Source: CAZSDP01 sp964605665
GTDB taxonomy: Bacteria > Planctomycetota > UBA8108 > UBA1146
Length of the DNA: 64,000 bases
Assembly (NCBI GenBank): GCA_964605665.1
Contig: CAZSDP010000001.1
Coordinates: 248,001-312,000, forward strand
Direction: 5' to 3'
A model generated the notes under the pieces. It saw only the letters and a program-made list of their open reading frames with translations, was not told the origin of the DNA and did not search any database. The translations under genes and the position numbers were made by a program. Below, in pieces: positions 45,705-53,618 of the stretch (position 1 is its first letter; the number at the start of each line of letters is the position of its first letter).

Positions 45705-46871
45705 TCAAGTGTAGGCGGCAATTCCCGTCACCGCATGGCCAATGATCAGGGTGTGAATGTCATGTGTTCCCTCGTAAGTAATGACACTCTCAAGATTGAG
45801 CATGTGCCTCCCCACGGGGTATTCATGAGTCACTCCATTTGCTCCATGTAGATCTCGAGCACTCCTCGCGATATCCAAGGCGATCTTCACGTTGTTTCGC
45901 TTGCCCATAGAGACCTGCTGAGGGGTCATCGTGCCTGCGTCTTTCAGTTGGGCAAGTCGGAGAGCGAGCAGCTGACCTTTTGTGATCTCACTCGCCATCT
46001 CCGCAAGCTTCGCTTGAACCAACTGAAAACTAGCAATCGGACGGTCAAACTGAATACGGCTTACGGAGTATTTTCTGGCGCTATCGAAACACGCCATCGC
46101 AGACCCGACAGCTCCCCACGCAATGCCGTAGCGCGCCTGGGTGAGACACGATAGTGGGCCCTTGAGTCCAGAGACCTCTGGAAGCAATTGCGATTTTGGG
46201 ATTCTGCAATCCTGAAAGTGAAGCTCTGACGTCACCGATGCCCGGAGAGAGAACTTACCTTCCTGGAGAGTCGTCGAGAATCCAGGAGTCCCCTTCTCAA
46301 CGACAAACCCACGAACCTCGCCATCGAGTTTCGCCCACACCACGGCAACATCAGCGACACACCCATTGGTGATCCACATCTTGTTTCCGTTGAGAATGTA
46401 AGAGTCTCCGTCTTCAACCGCGTGGGTAATCATCCCTCCCGGATTCGAGCCATAGTCAGGCTCGGTCAGACCAAAGCAACCGACGAACTCACCTGTCGCT
46501 AGCTTGGGCAGGTACTTCTGCTTTTGCTCTTCCGTTCCGAAGCGCCAGATCGGATACATGACCAGGCCACCTTGAACGGAAACAAAGGATCGCAATCCAG
46601 AGTCTCCTCGCTCAAGCTCTTGCATGATCAAACCATAAGAAATCGAATCGAGTCCGGCGCAGCCGTAACCCTCGAGGTTTGCCCCGAGAAGTCCGAGCTC
46701 TCCCAATCCAGGAATCACTTCTTTGGGGAAGGTCCCCGCCATGAAGTGCTCCTCGATGTTCGGCATAAATTGTTCGTCGACGAAGTCGCGAACCGTTTGC
46801 CGAATCAGCCGTTGTTCTTCAGTCAGTAGGTCATCAATACGATAAAAATCGAGTCCTTCGAAAGGCTCCAT
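45705..46871 (-). CDS. gcdH: Glutaryl-CoA dehydrogenase-type acyl-CoA dehydrogenase
   Basis: 388 residues from the ATG at 46871 (GGGAGA nine bases upstream). The flavin fold is complete: LRSFVSVQGGLVMYPIWRFG, FGLTEPDYGSNPGGM, WITNGCVADVAVVWAK, then ISRIQFDRPIASFQLVQ-type region SRIQFDRPIASFQLVQAKLA. The C-terminal region MLNLESVITYEGTHDIHTLI carries the catalytic glutamate, typical of glutaryl-CoA dehydrogenases rather than of short-chain enzymes. It oxidises and decarboxylates glutaryl-CoA to crotonyl-CoA in lysine and aromatic breakdown, passing electrons to ETF. No glutarate-pathway partners are adjacent, so substrate assignment rests on sequence resemblance. Confidence 0.87.
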   Translation of the reverse strand: MEPFEGLDFYRIDDLLTEEQRLIRQTVRDFVDEQFMPNIEEHFMAGTFPKEVIPGLGELGLLGANLEGYGCAGLDSISYGLIMQELERGDSGLRSFVSVQGGLVMYPIWRFGTEEQKQKYLPKLATGEFVGCFGLTEPDYGSNPGGMITHAVEDGDSYILNGNKMWITNGCVADVAVVWAKLDGEVRGFVVEKGTPGFSTTLQEGKFSLRASVTSELHFQDCRIPKSQLLPEVSGLKGPLSCLTQARYGIAWGAVGSAMACFDSARKYSVSRIQFDRPIASFQLVQAKLAEMASEITKGQLLALRLAQLKDAGTMTPQQVSMGKRNNVKIALDIARSARDLHGANGVTHEYPVGRHMLNLESVITYEGTHDIHTLIIGHAVTGIAAYT

Positions 46872-47186
46872 GACACGTGTCTCCCAGTTTAGAGCAGGCG
46901 TAGTACCCACCAGCACGGCTCCCCATGCTCTGGCTAGTACAATTGCCGGTCGAGATCAAATACCGGCCTCCGACTTAAATCCTACCGGTTTACGGCTCCG
47001 AGAGCCCCCGTTGCGCCCATTTTTGTGACCAAACTTTACAGCGGTGGCAAAGCCCCGACTGTTTGGGAACCGGGCAATCTTGGGCAGGACCACGCGCAAC
47101 GCTGATTTGCCCTTCATCCTGGGATCATCTCGAGCGCAGTCCCGATTCTCACAGTCCCCCCCGGCTCCAGAAGAGCCGAGGAAATC
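46872..47186. other. Intergenic region upstream of gcdH
   Basis: About 315 bases between the gcdH start and the tRNA terminator. It should contain the gcdH promoter; an inverted repeat TACCGGC..., CCTACCGG lies near 46960-46990. No gene seen. Confidence 0.4.
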
Positions 47187-47222
47187 AAAAAAAATACAGC
47201 CGAGGGCAAATGCCCTCGGCTG
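47187..47222 (-). terminator. Rho-independent terminator of the tRNA transcript
   Basis: On the minus strand a GC-rich hairpin (CAGCCGAGGG / CCCTCGGCTG, 47222-47197) with a 6-base loop is followed by TA and eight T (47194-47187). It lies nine bases beyond the tRNA-Glu 3' end. Confidence 0.92.
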
Positions 47223-47230
47223 ATTTCAAA

Positions 47231-47305
47231 TGACCCCTAGGGGATTTGAACCCCTGTTGCCAGGATGAAAACCTGGAGTCCTAGACCTGACTAGACGAAG
47301 GGGCC
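47231..47305 (-). tRNA. tRNA-Glu (anticodon TTC)
   Basis: 75 nucleotides fold as a cloverleaf: acceptor GGCCCCT / AGGGGTC with one G-U pair, anticodon stem CCAGG / CCTGG with loop TTTTCAT (anticodon TTC), and T-arm AGGGG-TTCAAAT-CCCCT. The 3' CCA is not encoded. It lies downstream of tRNA-Lys and just before a terminator. Confidence 0.95.
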
Positions 47306-47547
47306 AGCGATTCTGAGTGGACCGGGGATCGGTGAAGAGTCCGCTGATCTGGGCGAAAAACGCTCAGGAGTCGAACCTCATTCCTCGAACTCGACCGGAG
47401 GCCACAGTTCCTATGTAAAAGACCGAGGTTCCCTTCCAACGGCCAGGAATTCGAGATCAAAAGCTCGAAATCGAAGCCACGCCGATTCGCCAAGCCTCAA
47501 TGGCTGCCAGACGAATCAAACCTCAGTCGATCCTATTCCAAAAAGAG

Positions 47548-47620
47548 TGAGGGCTGCTGGGCTCGAACCAGCGACCATCGCCTTAAAAGGGCGGTGCTCT
47601 ACCAACTGAGCTAAGCCCCC
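47548..47620 (-). tRNA. tRNA-Lys (anticodon TTT)
   Basis: 73 nucleotides: acceptor GGGGGCT / AGCCCTC, D-arm GCTCAGTTGGTAGAGC, anticodon loop CTTTTAA (anticodon TTT), T-arm GCTGG-TTCGAGC-CCAGC. The first anticodon-stem pair is a C-A mismatch. The 3' CCA is not encoded. First gene of a tRNA transcript driven by a strong promoter at 47690-47717. Confidence 0.95.
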
Positions 47621-47689
47621 ACAAACTCCCAAATTCATGCGGATCTGGGACAAAGCGGGATCCAGGTCCGGAAGCGGACCAGTCGGGGG

Positions 47690-47717
47690 ATTATAGGAAC
47701 CGCCATCAAGACGTCAA
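47690..47717 (-). promoter_or_regulatory. Strong sigma-70-type promoter of the tRNA-Lys/tRNA-Glu transcript
   Basis: On the minus strand TTGACG (47717-47712), a 16-base spacer, and a perfect TATAAT (47695-47690). The start of transcription would be near 47683, about 60 bases before tRNA-Lys. It sits between frr and the tRNA genes. Confidence 0.8.
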
Positions 47718-47770
47718 CCTTGCGCTGGACCGATCCTCAAGCTTCTGAAGACAGAATCCCGAATCCCGGC

Positions 47771-48331
47771 TCAAATCTCCATCAACTCTTCCGTTTTGCG
47801 GCCAAGATCTTGGTCGACCTCAGACTCCATCTCCTTGGTCTTCGCCTGAATATCGTCCTTCAGACGCTTGAGATCGTCCTCGCTGAAGGTTCCAGACTTC
47901 TGTGAAGCCTCTCCCTGCTTATTGGCGTCGCGACGGACGTTTCGAATCGCAACCCGAGCTTCTTCGGCGACTTCCTTGGCTCGAGAAACCAGCTTTTTGC
48001 GTCGCTCTTCAGACAACGGGGGCACCTTCAGTCGGAGAATCTTCCCGTCAGAATTGGGCGTAATTCCCAGATCCGATTTCAAAATTCCCTTTTCGATGTC
48101 ACTGATCGCGCTCACATCAAATGGCTTGATCACGATTTGATCTGCCTCTGGTACCGAAATGCTGGCGATCTGCTTCAACGGCGTCGGGCTCCCGTAGTAG
48201 TCGACCCGGATCGGTTCGACGAGGCCTGGGTGCGCACGCCCGGTCCGCATCCCCCGCATCTCATTGCGGAAGACCTCTACAGCTTTCAGCATACGTTCCT
48301 CAAGATCGAGCAAGATGTCGTCGTATTCCAT
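47771..48331 (-). CDS. frr: Ribosome recycling factor
   Basis: 186 residues, the usual length; the ATG follows GAGGGGA. Motifs: the helix FRNEMRGMRTGRAHPGLVEP, then VDYYGSPTPLKQIASISVPE, GLITPN-type ILKSDLGITPNSDGKILRL, and PPLSEERRKKLVSRAKEVAE. It splits post-termination ribosomes together with EF-G. Last gene of the rpsB-tsf-pyrH-frr cluster, 32 bases after pyrH. Confidence 0.98.
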   Translation of the reverse strand: MEYDDILLDLEERMLKAVEVFRNEMRGMRTGRAHPGLVEPIRVDYYGSPTPLKQIASISVPEADQIVIKPFDVSAISDIEKGILKSDLGITPNSDGKILRLKVPPLSEERRKKLVSRAKEVAEEARVAIRNVRRDANKQGEASQKSGTFSEDDLKRLKDDIQAKTKEMESEVDQDLGRKTEELMEI

Positions 48332-48363
48332 CAGTTCCCCTCGCCAAAGGCCTCGGAGTTAAT

Positions 48364-49077
48364 TCAGAGTGCGTCAGGGATAACGACTGTCCCGACGTCG
48401 GCTCCCTCGATCGCGCTTGTAAGCGCCCCCGGATCAACCACCGAAAAGACGCGAATCGGTAGTTGGTGCTCCCGACACAGAGCCACTGCCGTGGCATCCA
48501 TCACCTGAAGCTTTTGCTCTAGAACTTCTGTAAAGGTCACGGTCGAGAGTCTCGTGGCAGTCCGATCTATTTTCGGATCTGCGCTGTAGACACCATCGAC
48601 TTGGGTTGCCTTGAGCAGTTCATCGCAGTCGAGCTCAAGGGCCCGGAGTGAAGCGCAAGTGTCGGTCGTGAAGAATGGATGGCCAGTTCCCCCTGCCAAA
48701 ACCGCGATGACACCGGCGGAGAGCCGATCTCGCACTTGAGGAGCGGAAAAGAGCGCTGTGCTTCCTCCGGTAGGCCATGGGGAAAACACCTCTGCGGCGG
48801 CACCCAATTCGCGGAGTGCTGCGCCCAAAAGAATGCCATTCATGACCGTCGCGAGCATTCCTGCAGTGTCAGCATCTGTTCGAGAGAGCCCAGGTAACTG
48901 GAGTGCACCTCCGCGACAGAGGTTTCCTCCGCCGACGACGATTCCGATTTGGACTCCCGCACGAGAACCATCGAGGACGTTCTGAGCAATCTGGCTGAAC
49001 GCCTCGGCATTGAGCCCGCCTCCCGATTCTCCTCCCAACGCCTCACCGCTGAGTTTCAGGAGCACCCGACGAGTCAT
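48364..49077 (-). CDS. pyrH: UMP kinase
   Basis: 237 residues from the ATG at 49077; the open frame continues to 49191 without family resemblance. Amino-acid-kinase fold: RRVLLKLSGEALGGE at the N-terminus, VVGGGNLCRGG, the nucleotide loop DADTAGMLATVMNG, LAGGTGHPFFTTDT, ATQVDGVYSADPKID and a C-terminal PIRVFSVVDPGAL. It phosphorylates UMP to UDP as a hexamer, commonly activated by GTP and inhibited by UTP. Conserved position between tsf and frr. Confidence 0.97.
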   Translation of the reverse strand: MTRRVLLKLSGEALGGESGGGLNAEAFSQIAQNVLDGSRAGVQIGIVVGGGNLCRGGALQLPGLSRTDADTAGMLATVMNGILLGAALRELGAAAEVFSPWPTGGSTALFSAPQVRDRLSAGVIAVLAGGTGHPFFTTDTCASLRALELDCDELLKATQVDGVYSADPKIDRTATRLSTVTFTEVLEQKLQVMDATAVALCREHQLPIRVFSVVDPGALTSAIEGADVGTVVIPDAL

Positions 49078-49221
49078 CTGCTCGCCTCTAGACGGTTGCG
49101 GAACTCGGCTGCTCCGACTCTTTGATGAGCGGGTAGGAAAATCAAATCGCACTCCTCGATGGTCAGACCAAAACGGATCCGGTCTGACCATGTCCTAGCG
49201 ATTCCGGCACTCTCGTCGCGA

Positions 49222-49809
49222 TTAGCTGCCCAATTGCAAACGAGAGAATCTTTTGATGACAATGTTCTCGCCCAGAGTCCCGATCGTCTCCGTCAAGACC
49301 TCTTGAACAGTCTTGTCATTGTCCTTCACGAAGGCCTGATTCAAGAGACAGTTCTCGGCGTAGAACTTCTCAAGCTTGCCCTCGACGATCTTCTCCCGGA
49401 TGTTCTCTGGCTTATCTTGCACCTGACCCAGGTAGATCTCGCGCTCTTTATTGACGATGCCCGGATCTAAGTCGTCCGGGGTAATCGCCAGGGGGCTCGT
49501 GGCGCAGACATGCATCGCCAGGTCTTTGATGAACGCTTGAAACTTATCGTTCTTCGCAACGAAGTCAGTTTCACATGCGACCTCAACGAGGACTCCAATC
49601 CGGCCGCCATGAACATAGTGGCCAATCCACCCTTGCTCAGTGGCGCGATCGGACTTCTTCGCCGCAATCTTGGCATCCTGCTGGCGGATGAGTACTTCCG
49701 CCTTATCCATATCACCGTCGCAGTCTTTCAGCGCATTCTTGCATGCCATCATGCTTGCGCCGGTCTTACTCCGCAGTTCGGCCACCATCTTGGCGGAAAT
49801 ATCAGCCAT
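49222..49809 (-). CDS. tsf: Elongation factor Ts
   Basis: 195 residues from the ATG at 49809 (AGAGGA eight bases upstream), the short type lacking much of the second core subdomain, as in Thermus and several other phyla. N-terminal UBA-like module ADISAKMVAELRSKTGASMM and ACKNALKDCDGDMDKAEVLI. The conserved nucleotide-exchange loop is EVACETDFVAKNDKFQAF. The C-terminal dimer helix region (GTLGENIVIKRF) is kept. It reloads EF-Tu with GTP. Follows rpsB. Confidence 0.97.
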   Translation of the reverse strand: MADISAKMVAELRSKTGASMMACKNALKDCDGDMDKAEVLIRQQDAKIAAKKSDRATEQGWIGHYVHGGRIGVLVEVACETDFVAKNDKFQAFIKDLAMHVCATSPLAITPDDLDPGIVNKEREIYLGQVQDKPENIREKIVEGKLEKFYAENCLLNQAFVKDNDKTVQEVLTETIGTLGENIVIKRFSRLQLGS

Positions 49810-49978
49810 CGTTCGTATCCTCTGACTCCGCGGAACCCCTGTTCGAGTTCCTGATTCTCTTTCGCTCATATCGAGGACGAATGCCCCGACGCGCATTCCT
49901 CATTGTCGGTCAAATCGTGGTCGAACCCGATCCCCAACCACGACAGATCGGAAATCAAGGGTGACTTGAGAGGCTCGG

Positions 49979-50863
49979 CTAGCTCTCGGAAGTCGCTCCA
50001 GCAGCAGACTCTGCCGGCGGCTCGCTCTTCGCGGAAGAAGCGCTCTCGCTTCCCCCTGCCTGTTCCTGCTTGTTCGCGTCAGCTTTCGCTTCTTGAGCTG
50101 CCGCTGCCCGCTCCTTTGCTTTTTGACGAGCCTCTGCTTCTTCCTCTTGTCGCTTCTTTTCTTCCTCGGCCTGACGTGCGACCAATTTATCGCGGCCAGT
50201 TAGGATCGAGTTCGCTAAGGTCGCGAGAACAACCTCTATCGACCGGTATGCATCATCATTGCCTGGAATCACCAGATCGACCTTGCGAGGATCACAGTCT
50301 GTATCGACCAGACCGATCACTGGAATTCCCAAGGAACGAGCTTCATTCACCGCGATTTCATCTCGACGAATATCAGCAACGACGACGGCCCCGGGCAAAC
50401 GGTTCATTTTCCGAACACCCTCAAGGTTGCGGGTGATCTTTCTTCGTTCTCTCCGGATACTGGAGATCTCTTTCTTCTTCCTCACGACGGATGTATCCGC
50501 CTCCATCCGCTCCAGCTCCTCGAGGCGTCGTAGGCGCGAACGAATGGTGTGGAAGTTTGTGAGGGTACCGCCCAGCCAACGGTGGGTGACCCAGTGCATG
50601 CCACACCGCTGAGCCTGCTCTTCCACGATGTCTTTGGCTTGCGCCTTGGTACCTACAAAGATCACTTCATGTCCCGCCTCAACCAAGTGGCTGAGGAAGT
50701 GGGCGCCTCGTAACAGCCCTTTGATCGTCTCTCGTAGGTCTACAATGTGGATCCGATTATGCTTTTGGTGGATGTAGGGCTCCATCGCTGGATGCCAACG
50801 GCTCGATCGGTGTCCAAAATGCACTCCGGCTTCGATCAGCTCTTGTATCGAGGCGATACCCAA
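49979..50863 (-). CDS. rpsB: 30S ribosomal protein S2 with charged C-terminal extension
   Basis: 294 residues from a TTG at 50863, which has AAAGG seven bases upstream and aligns with normal S2 N-termini (IQELIEAGVHFGHRSSRWHP); the open frame continues to 51043. S2 motifs: YIHQKHNRIHIVDLRETIKG, WLGGTLTNFHTIRSRL, LPGAVVVADIRRDEIAVNEA, IPVIGLVDTDCDPRKVD. After about residue 225 a tail of some 65 residues rich in Glu, Lys, Ala then Ser/Ala/Glu follows (KKRQEEEAEARQKAKERAAA), absent in E. coli S2. A GC-rich hairpin near 51040-51062 may act as leader. First gene of rpsB-tsf-pyrH-frr. Confidence 0.96.
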   Translation of the reverse strand: MGIASIQELIEAGVHFGHRSSRWHPAMEPYIHQKHNRIHIVDLRETIKGLLRGAHFLSHLVEAGHEVIFVGTKAQAKDIVEEQAQRCGMHWVTHRWLGGTLTNFHTIRSRLRRLEELERMEADTSVVRKKKEISSIRRERRKITRNLEGVRKMNRLPGAVVVADIRRDEIAVNEARSLGIPVIGLVDTDCDPRKVDLVIPGNDDAYRSIEVVLATLANSILTGRDKLVARQAEEEKKRQEEEAEARQKAKERAAAAQEAKADANKQEQAGGSESASSAKSEPPAESAAGATSES

Positions 50864-51258
50864 GGTGGGACCTTTCAATGTGTCCGCAATCCTGCTCACC
50901 AAGTCCACCAGCACCGGCACCCAGTGTGCACGGCGAGGACAACTCGACAAAGGACCGCGGGGAGACGCAGCGAGATCTCCAAATGCTCCGATCGAGAACC
51001 GATGAAGGCTCGATTGAACACAAGGTCGAACTCTAGACTGCACCCCCTCTGGGGTTGTGCGTCGACGGTCTCTCTTTGTTGAGAGAAACCGCTGAATCGA
51101 CAGATTCTGAGGGTGCGAAGGATACCCTTGTCCAAAACCCCCATCAAGGCCAGGAATCAGGACTTATCGACAATGCATGTCCTTCATGGAAATCGCCTCT
51201 CAGGTCGCCACGCGATCCCCTCTAGGGACGTCCACGCCAGACAGAAAGGGCCGAGAAC
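50864..51258. other. Intergenic region and rpsB leader
   Basis: About 395 bases. On the minus strand it should contain the rpsB promoter; a TTGATG-17-TATCCT pair near 51120-51150 is weak. The hairpin GCAC-AACCCC-AGA-GGGGGTGC (about 51042-51062) could be part of an S2 autoregulatory leader, which is inference only. Confidence 0.4.
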
Positions 51259-52269
51259 TCAGTGATCGACCATTTCGTCATGCCTCTGGCGGATCTTTGA
51301 CATCACCGCCTCGGCAGCGGACATCGCCCTGCGGCCCTGCTGGCCTGTTACCGCCGGGGTGGAGCGATTTTGCACCGATTTCAGGAAAGACTCGAGTTCC
51401 GCCCGGAGAGGCTCCCAATTGGGGATCTCCAGCTGCTCCCGACGGAGCACTTTCGAGATAAAGCCCAATTCGCCTTCTGGATCAGTGATTCGACCGGACG
51501 CATCGAGGAAGTCGCGGGGATCATAGTCTTCGGCAAGGGTGAGGTGGACTCCGGTACGTTGAACCAAGTCCAAACTGATGTAACCACCAGCGCTGAAAAT
51601 TCGAATTTTGCGCGATTTTTCGAGAGCGACCCGACTCGTCTTGACCATGGCAGCTTGTCCGCCGGCAAACCGGAGCACAGCCATCGCCAAATCTTCGGTG
51701 GGCGAGAAGACCGGGGTCCCGAGGGCGGTGAGATCCTCGATCTCCTCCGAAATCACGTGTAAGACCAAATCGATGTCGTGGATCATCAAGTCTAGGACAA
51801 CACTGACTTCCGTTGATCGGAGATTGAAGGGATGAATTCGATCCGCCTCGATAAACAACGGGCGATCGATTCTCGGCAGTGCTGCGACAAGGCACGGATT
51901 GAATCGCTCAATGTGCCCCACCTGAAGGAGCGCTCCGCTTGAATCAGCAAGTGAGATCATCTGATCAGCCTCTTCAAGCGTGACCGCAAGAGGCTTTTCA
52001 ACGAGCACGCCCTTGCCCGCCTCCAAGAACGGCTTGGCAGACTCGAGGTGATTCGGAGTTGGAGTCACAATACTGACCGCGTCGACTTGAGAAATCAGAT
52101 CGTCTGGAGAGTCGAATACAGAAACCCCAAATCGATCAGCGATTTCTTGGGCTCGGACTCGATCTTGATCACAAACACCCACCAGCTCTGCATCAGGAAT
52201 TTCATTGTACACTCGGGCGTGATGCTGTCCGAGGTGCCCAACACCGACCACTCCGACTTTCATAGTCAT
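51259..52269 (-). CDS. Gfo/Idh/MocA-family oxidoreductase in the lipid A cluster
   Basis: 336 residues. NAD-binding Rossmann motif KVGVVGVGHLGQHHARVYNE, then VDAVSIVTPTPNHLESAKPF, GKGVLVEKPLAVTLEEAD with the conserved EKP, QVGHIERFNPCLVAALPRID, and the catalytic-type histidine pair LDLMIHDIDLVLHVI. Such enzymes oxidise sugar hydroxyls. Its position next to lpxA and lpxC-fabZ recalls GnnA, the Gfo/Idh enzyme that makes the 3-keto-UDP-GlcNAc precursor of 3-amino lipid A; the partner aminotransferase GnnB is not in view. The GnnA role is inference. Confidence 0.87.
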   Translation of the reverse strand: MTMKVGVVGVGHLGQHHARVYNEIPDAELVGVCDQDRVRAQEIADRFGVSVFDSPDDLISQVDAVSIVTPTPNHLESAKPFLEAGKGVLVEKPLAVTLEEADQMISLADSSGALLQVGHIERFNPCLVAALPRIDRPLFIEADRIHPFNLRSTEVSVVLDLMIHDIDLVLHVISEEIEDLTALGTPVFSPTEDLAMAVLRFAGGQAAMVKTSRVALEKSRKIRIFSAGGYISLDLVQRTGVHLTLAEDYDPRDFLDASGRITDPEGELGFISKVLRREQLEIPNWEPLRAELESFLKSVQNRSTPAVTGQQGRRAMSAAEAVMSKIRQRHDEMVDH

Positions 52270-52394
52270 CTCATTTCGCTCTGGGATGGAAGGGTAGAGT
52301 TGATCTCCGAAGATCCACGATCACTCCAGTATTCTAGAAACCGGTCAGAGATCTTCGAATCGAATCGTAATAACGGAGCGACTCCGTTTCGATC

Positions 52395-53189
52395 TCAAGG
52401 CTGACGAGCTCGTCCCTGCTTTCCGGCTTCTGCCTCGCGGAGGAATGTTCGCAAGGCCAACCCTTCATCGGGAACCTCGCCTCGCTTTTCGAGCAGCTCA
52501 AATGCCTCTCTCCGAATGACCTTATGGCTATAGAGAAGTCGCTGAGCTTCCTTCAACCATGCGATGGAATTATCGGAAGCACCTGCGCGCTTCAAACCAA
52601 CTTTATTGACGGCTCGCACCCTGGATGGATGACCCTCAGTGATCATGAATGGCGGGGCATCCGATGTCACCCGTGTCATCCCTCCGATAAATGCCAGCTT
52701 TCCTATCGTCACAAAGTGATGTACCGCTGAGAGTCCGCCGAATCCGACACCGTCTTGAACGATGACATGTCCCCCTAGCTGAACTCCGTTCGCAAGGATA
52801 ATTGAATTCCCCAAAATACAATCGTGAGCGACATGAACACCTGCAAGCAGTAAGCAGTCACTTCCGATTCGAGTTTCCCCACCGCCAAGCCCAGTCCCCC
52901 GATTGACGGTCACGCATTCACGAAAAACATTGCGATCGCCGACGTGCAGCCAACACTCCTCACCGACATACTTTCGGTCTTGAGCGTCAGCTCCGATGAC
53001 TGCTCCCGGGAAAATCTGGTTATCCCTCCCCAGGACCGTATGGGAGAGTATTGAAGCATGATGCATGACTTCGGTGCCCACGCCCACACGAACCTTGGGT
53101 CCAACCCATGAGTACGCACCGATGACGGCGCCGTCTTCAATCTCGGCAGTCGAATCGATAATCGCCGTCGGATGAATCTCAGCACTCAA
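52395..53189 (-). CDS. lpxA: UDP-N-acetylglucosamine acyltransferase
   Basis: 264 residues. Left-handed beta-helix hexapeptides from EIHPTAIIDSTAEIEDGAVI onward; the substrate loop FRECVTVNRGT; the catalytic histidine in LLAGVHVAHDCILGN; GFGGLSAVHHFVTIGKLAFI; and the C-terminal helical part VNKVGLKRAGASDNSIAWLK. It adds the first (R)-3-hydroxyacyl chain to UDP-GlcNAc at the start of lipid A synthesis in the cytoplasm. About 125 bases separate it from the downstream oxidoreductase gene; lpxC-fabZ lies 430 bases upstream. Confidence 0.95.
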   Translation of the reverse strand: MSAEIHPTAIIDSTAEIEDGAVIGAYSWVGPKVRVGVGTEVMHHASILSHTVLGRDNQIFPGAVIGADAQDRKYVGEECWLHVGDRNVFRECVTVNRGTGLGGGETRIGSDCLLLAGVHVAHDCILGNSIILANGVQLGGHVIVQDGVGFGGLSAVHHFVTIGKLAFIGGMTRVTSDAPPFMITEGHPSRVRAVNKVGLKRAGASDNSIAWLKEAQRLLYSHKVIRREAFELLEKRGEVPDEGLALRTFLREAEAGKQGRARQP

Positions 53190-53618
53190 TCGTAATCCCC
53201 ATTCTCAAACTCGCCTTGGCATTCAAACCTAGGATCTCGAAGTTGTTGCCTGCTTGGTGCGTTGTTCCACCGCACCCGACATGAACGAGCCTTGTAGCTA
53301 CGAACTGAGTCGACACCGTTCAAAGATTCCTGAATGGCGCAACTGACCACGACACTCTGGAACTTCTCATACTGTCAAACTCATACTGGGCGGCGATCTG
53401 GGGCCTTCCCTCCGGGCAGCGCGCCAAGCGGCCGGCATCCTAAAGGCACTCGACCGCAGAGTGCAAGCGGAGCTATCGTGGGAGTGAGCATCGACGGAAA
53501 TCCAACTAAATAAGGGAGCTGTGACAATTGAAGCCAGAGCCCGAACCCCAAACTCCACCGCCAAATGGGGGGTACAGCTCAAACTGATCCTGAATCGGGG
53601 ACGCGACCGCCGGCTCTT
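53190..53618. other. Intergenic region between lpxC-fabZ and lpxA
   Basis: About 430 bases inside an otherwise compact lipid A cluster. Short frames occur on both strands (for example minus 53367-53582 and a plus-strand frame without a start reading LILGGDLGPSLRAARQAAGI), but I could not support any as a gene. No terminator hairpin with a T-run was seen. Confidence 0.4.

Noticed and set aside
53367..53582. Minus-strand open frame of 71 codons in the lpx cluster gap
   Set aside because: Ala/Arg/Ser-rich, no start site and no resemblance to lpxD or other expected genes.
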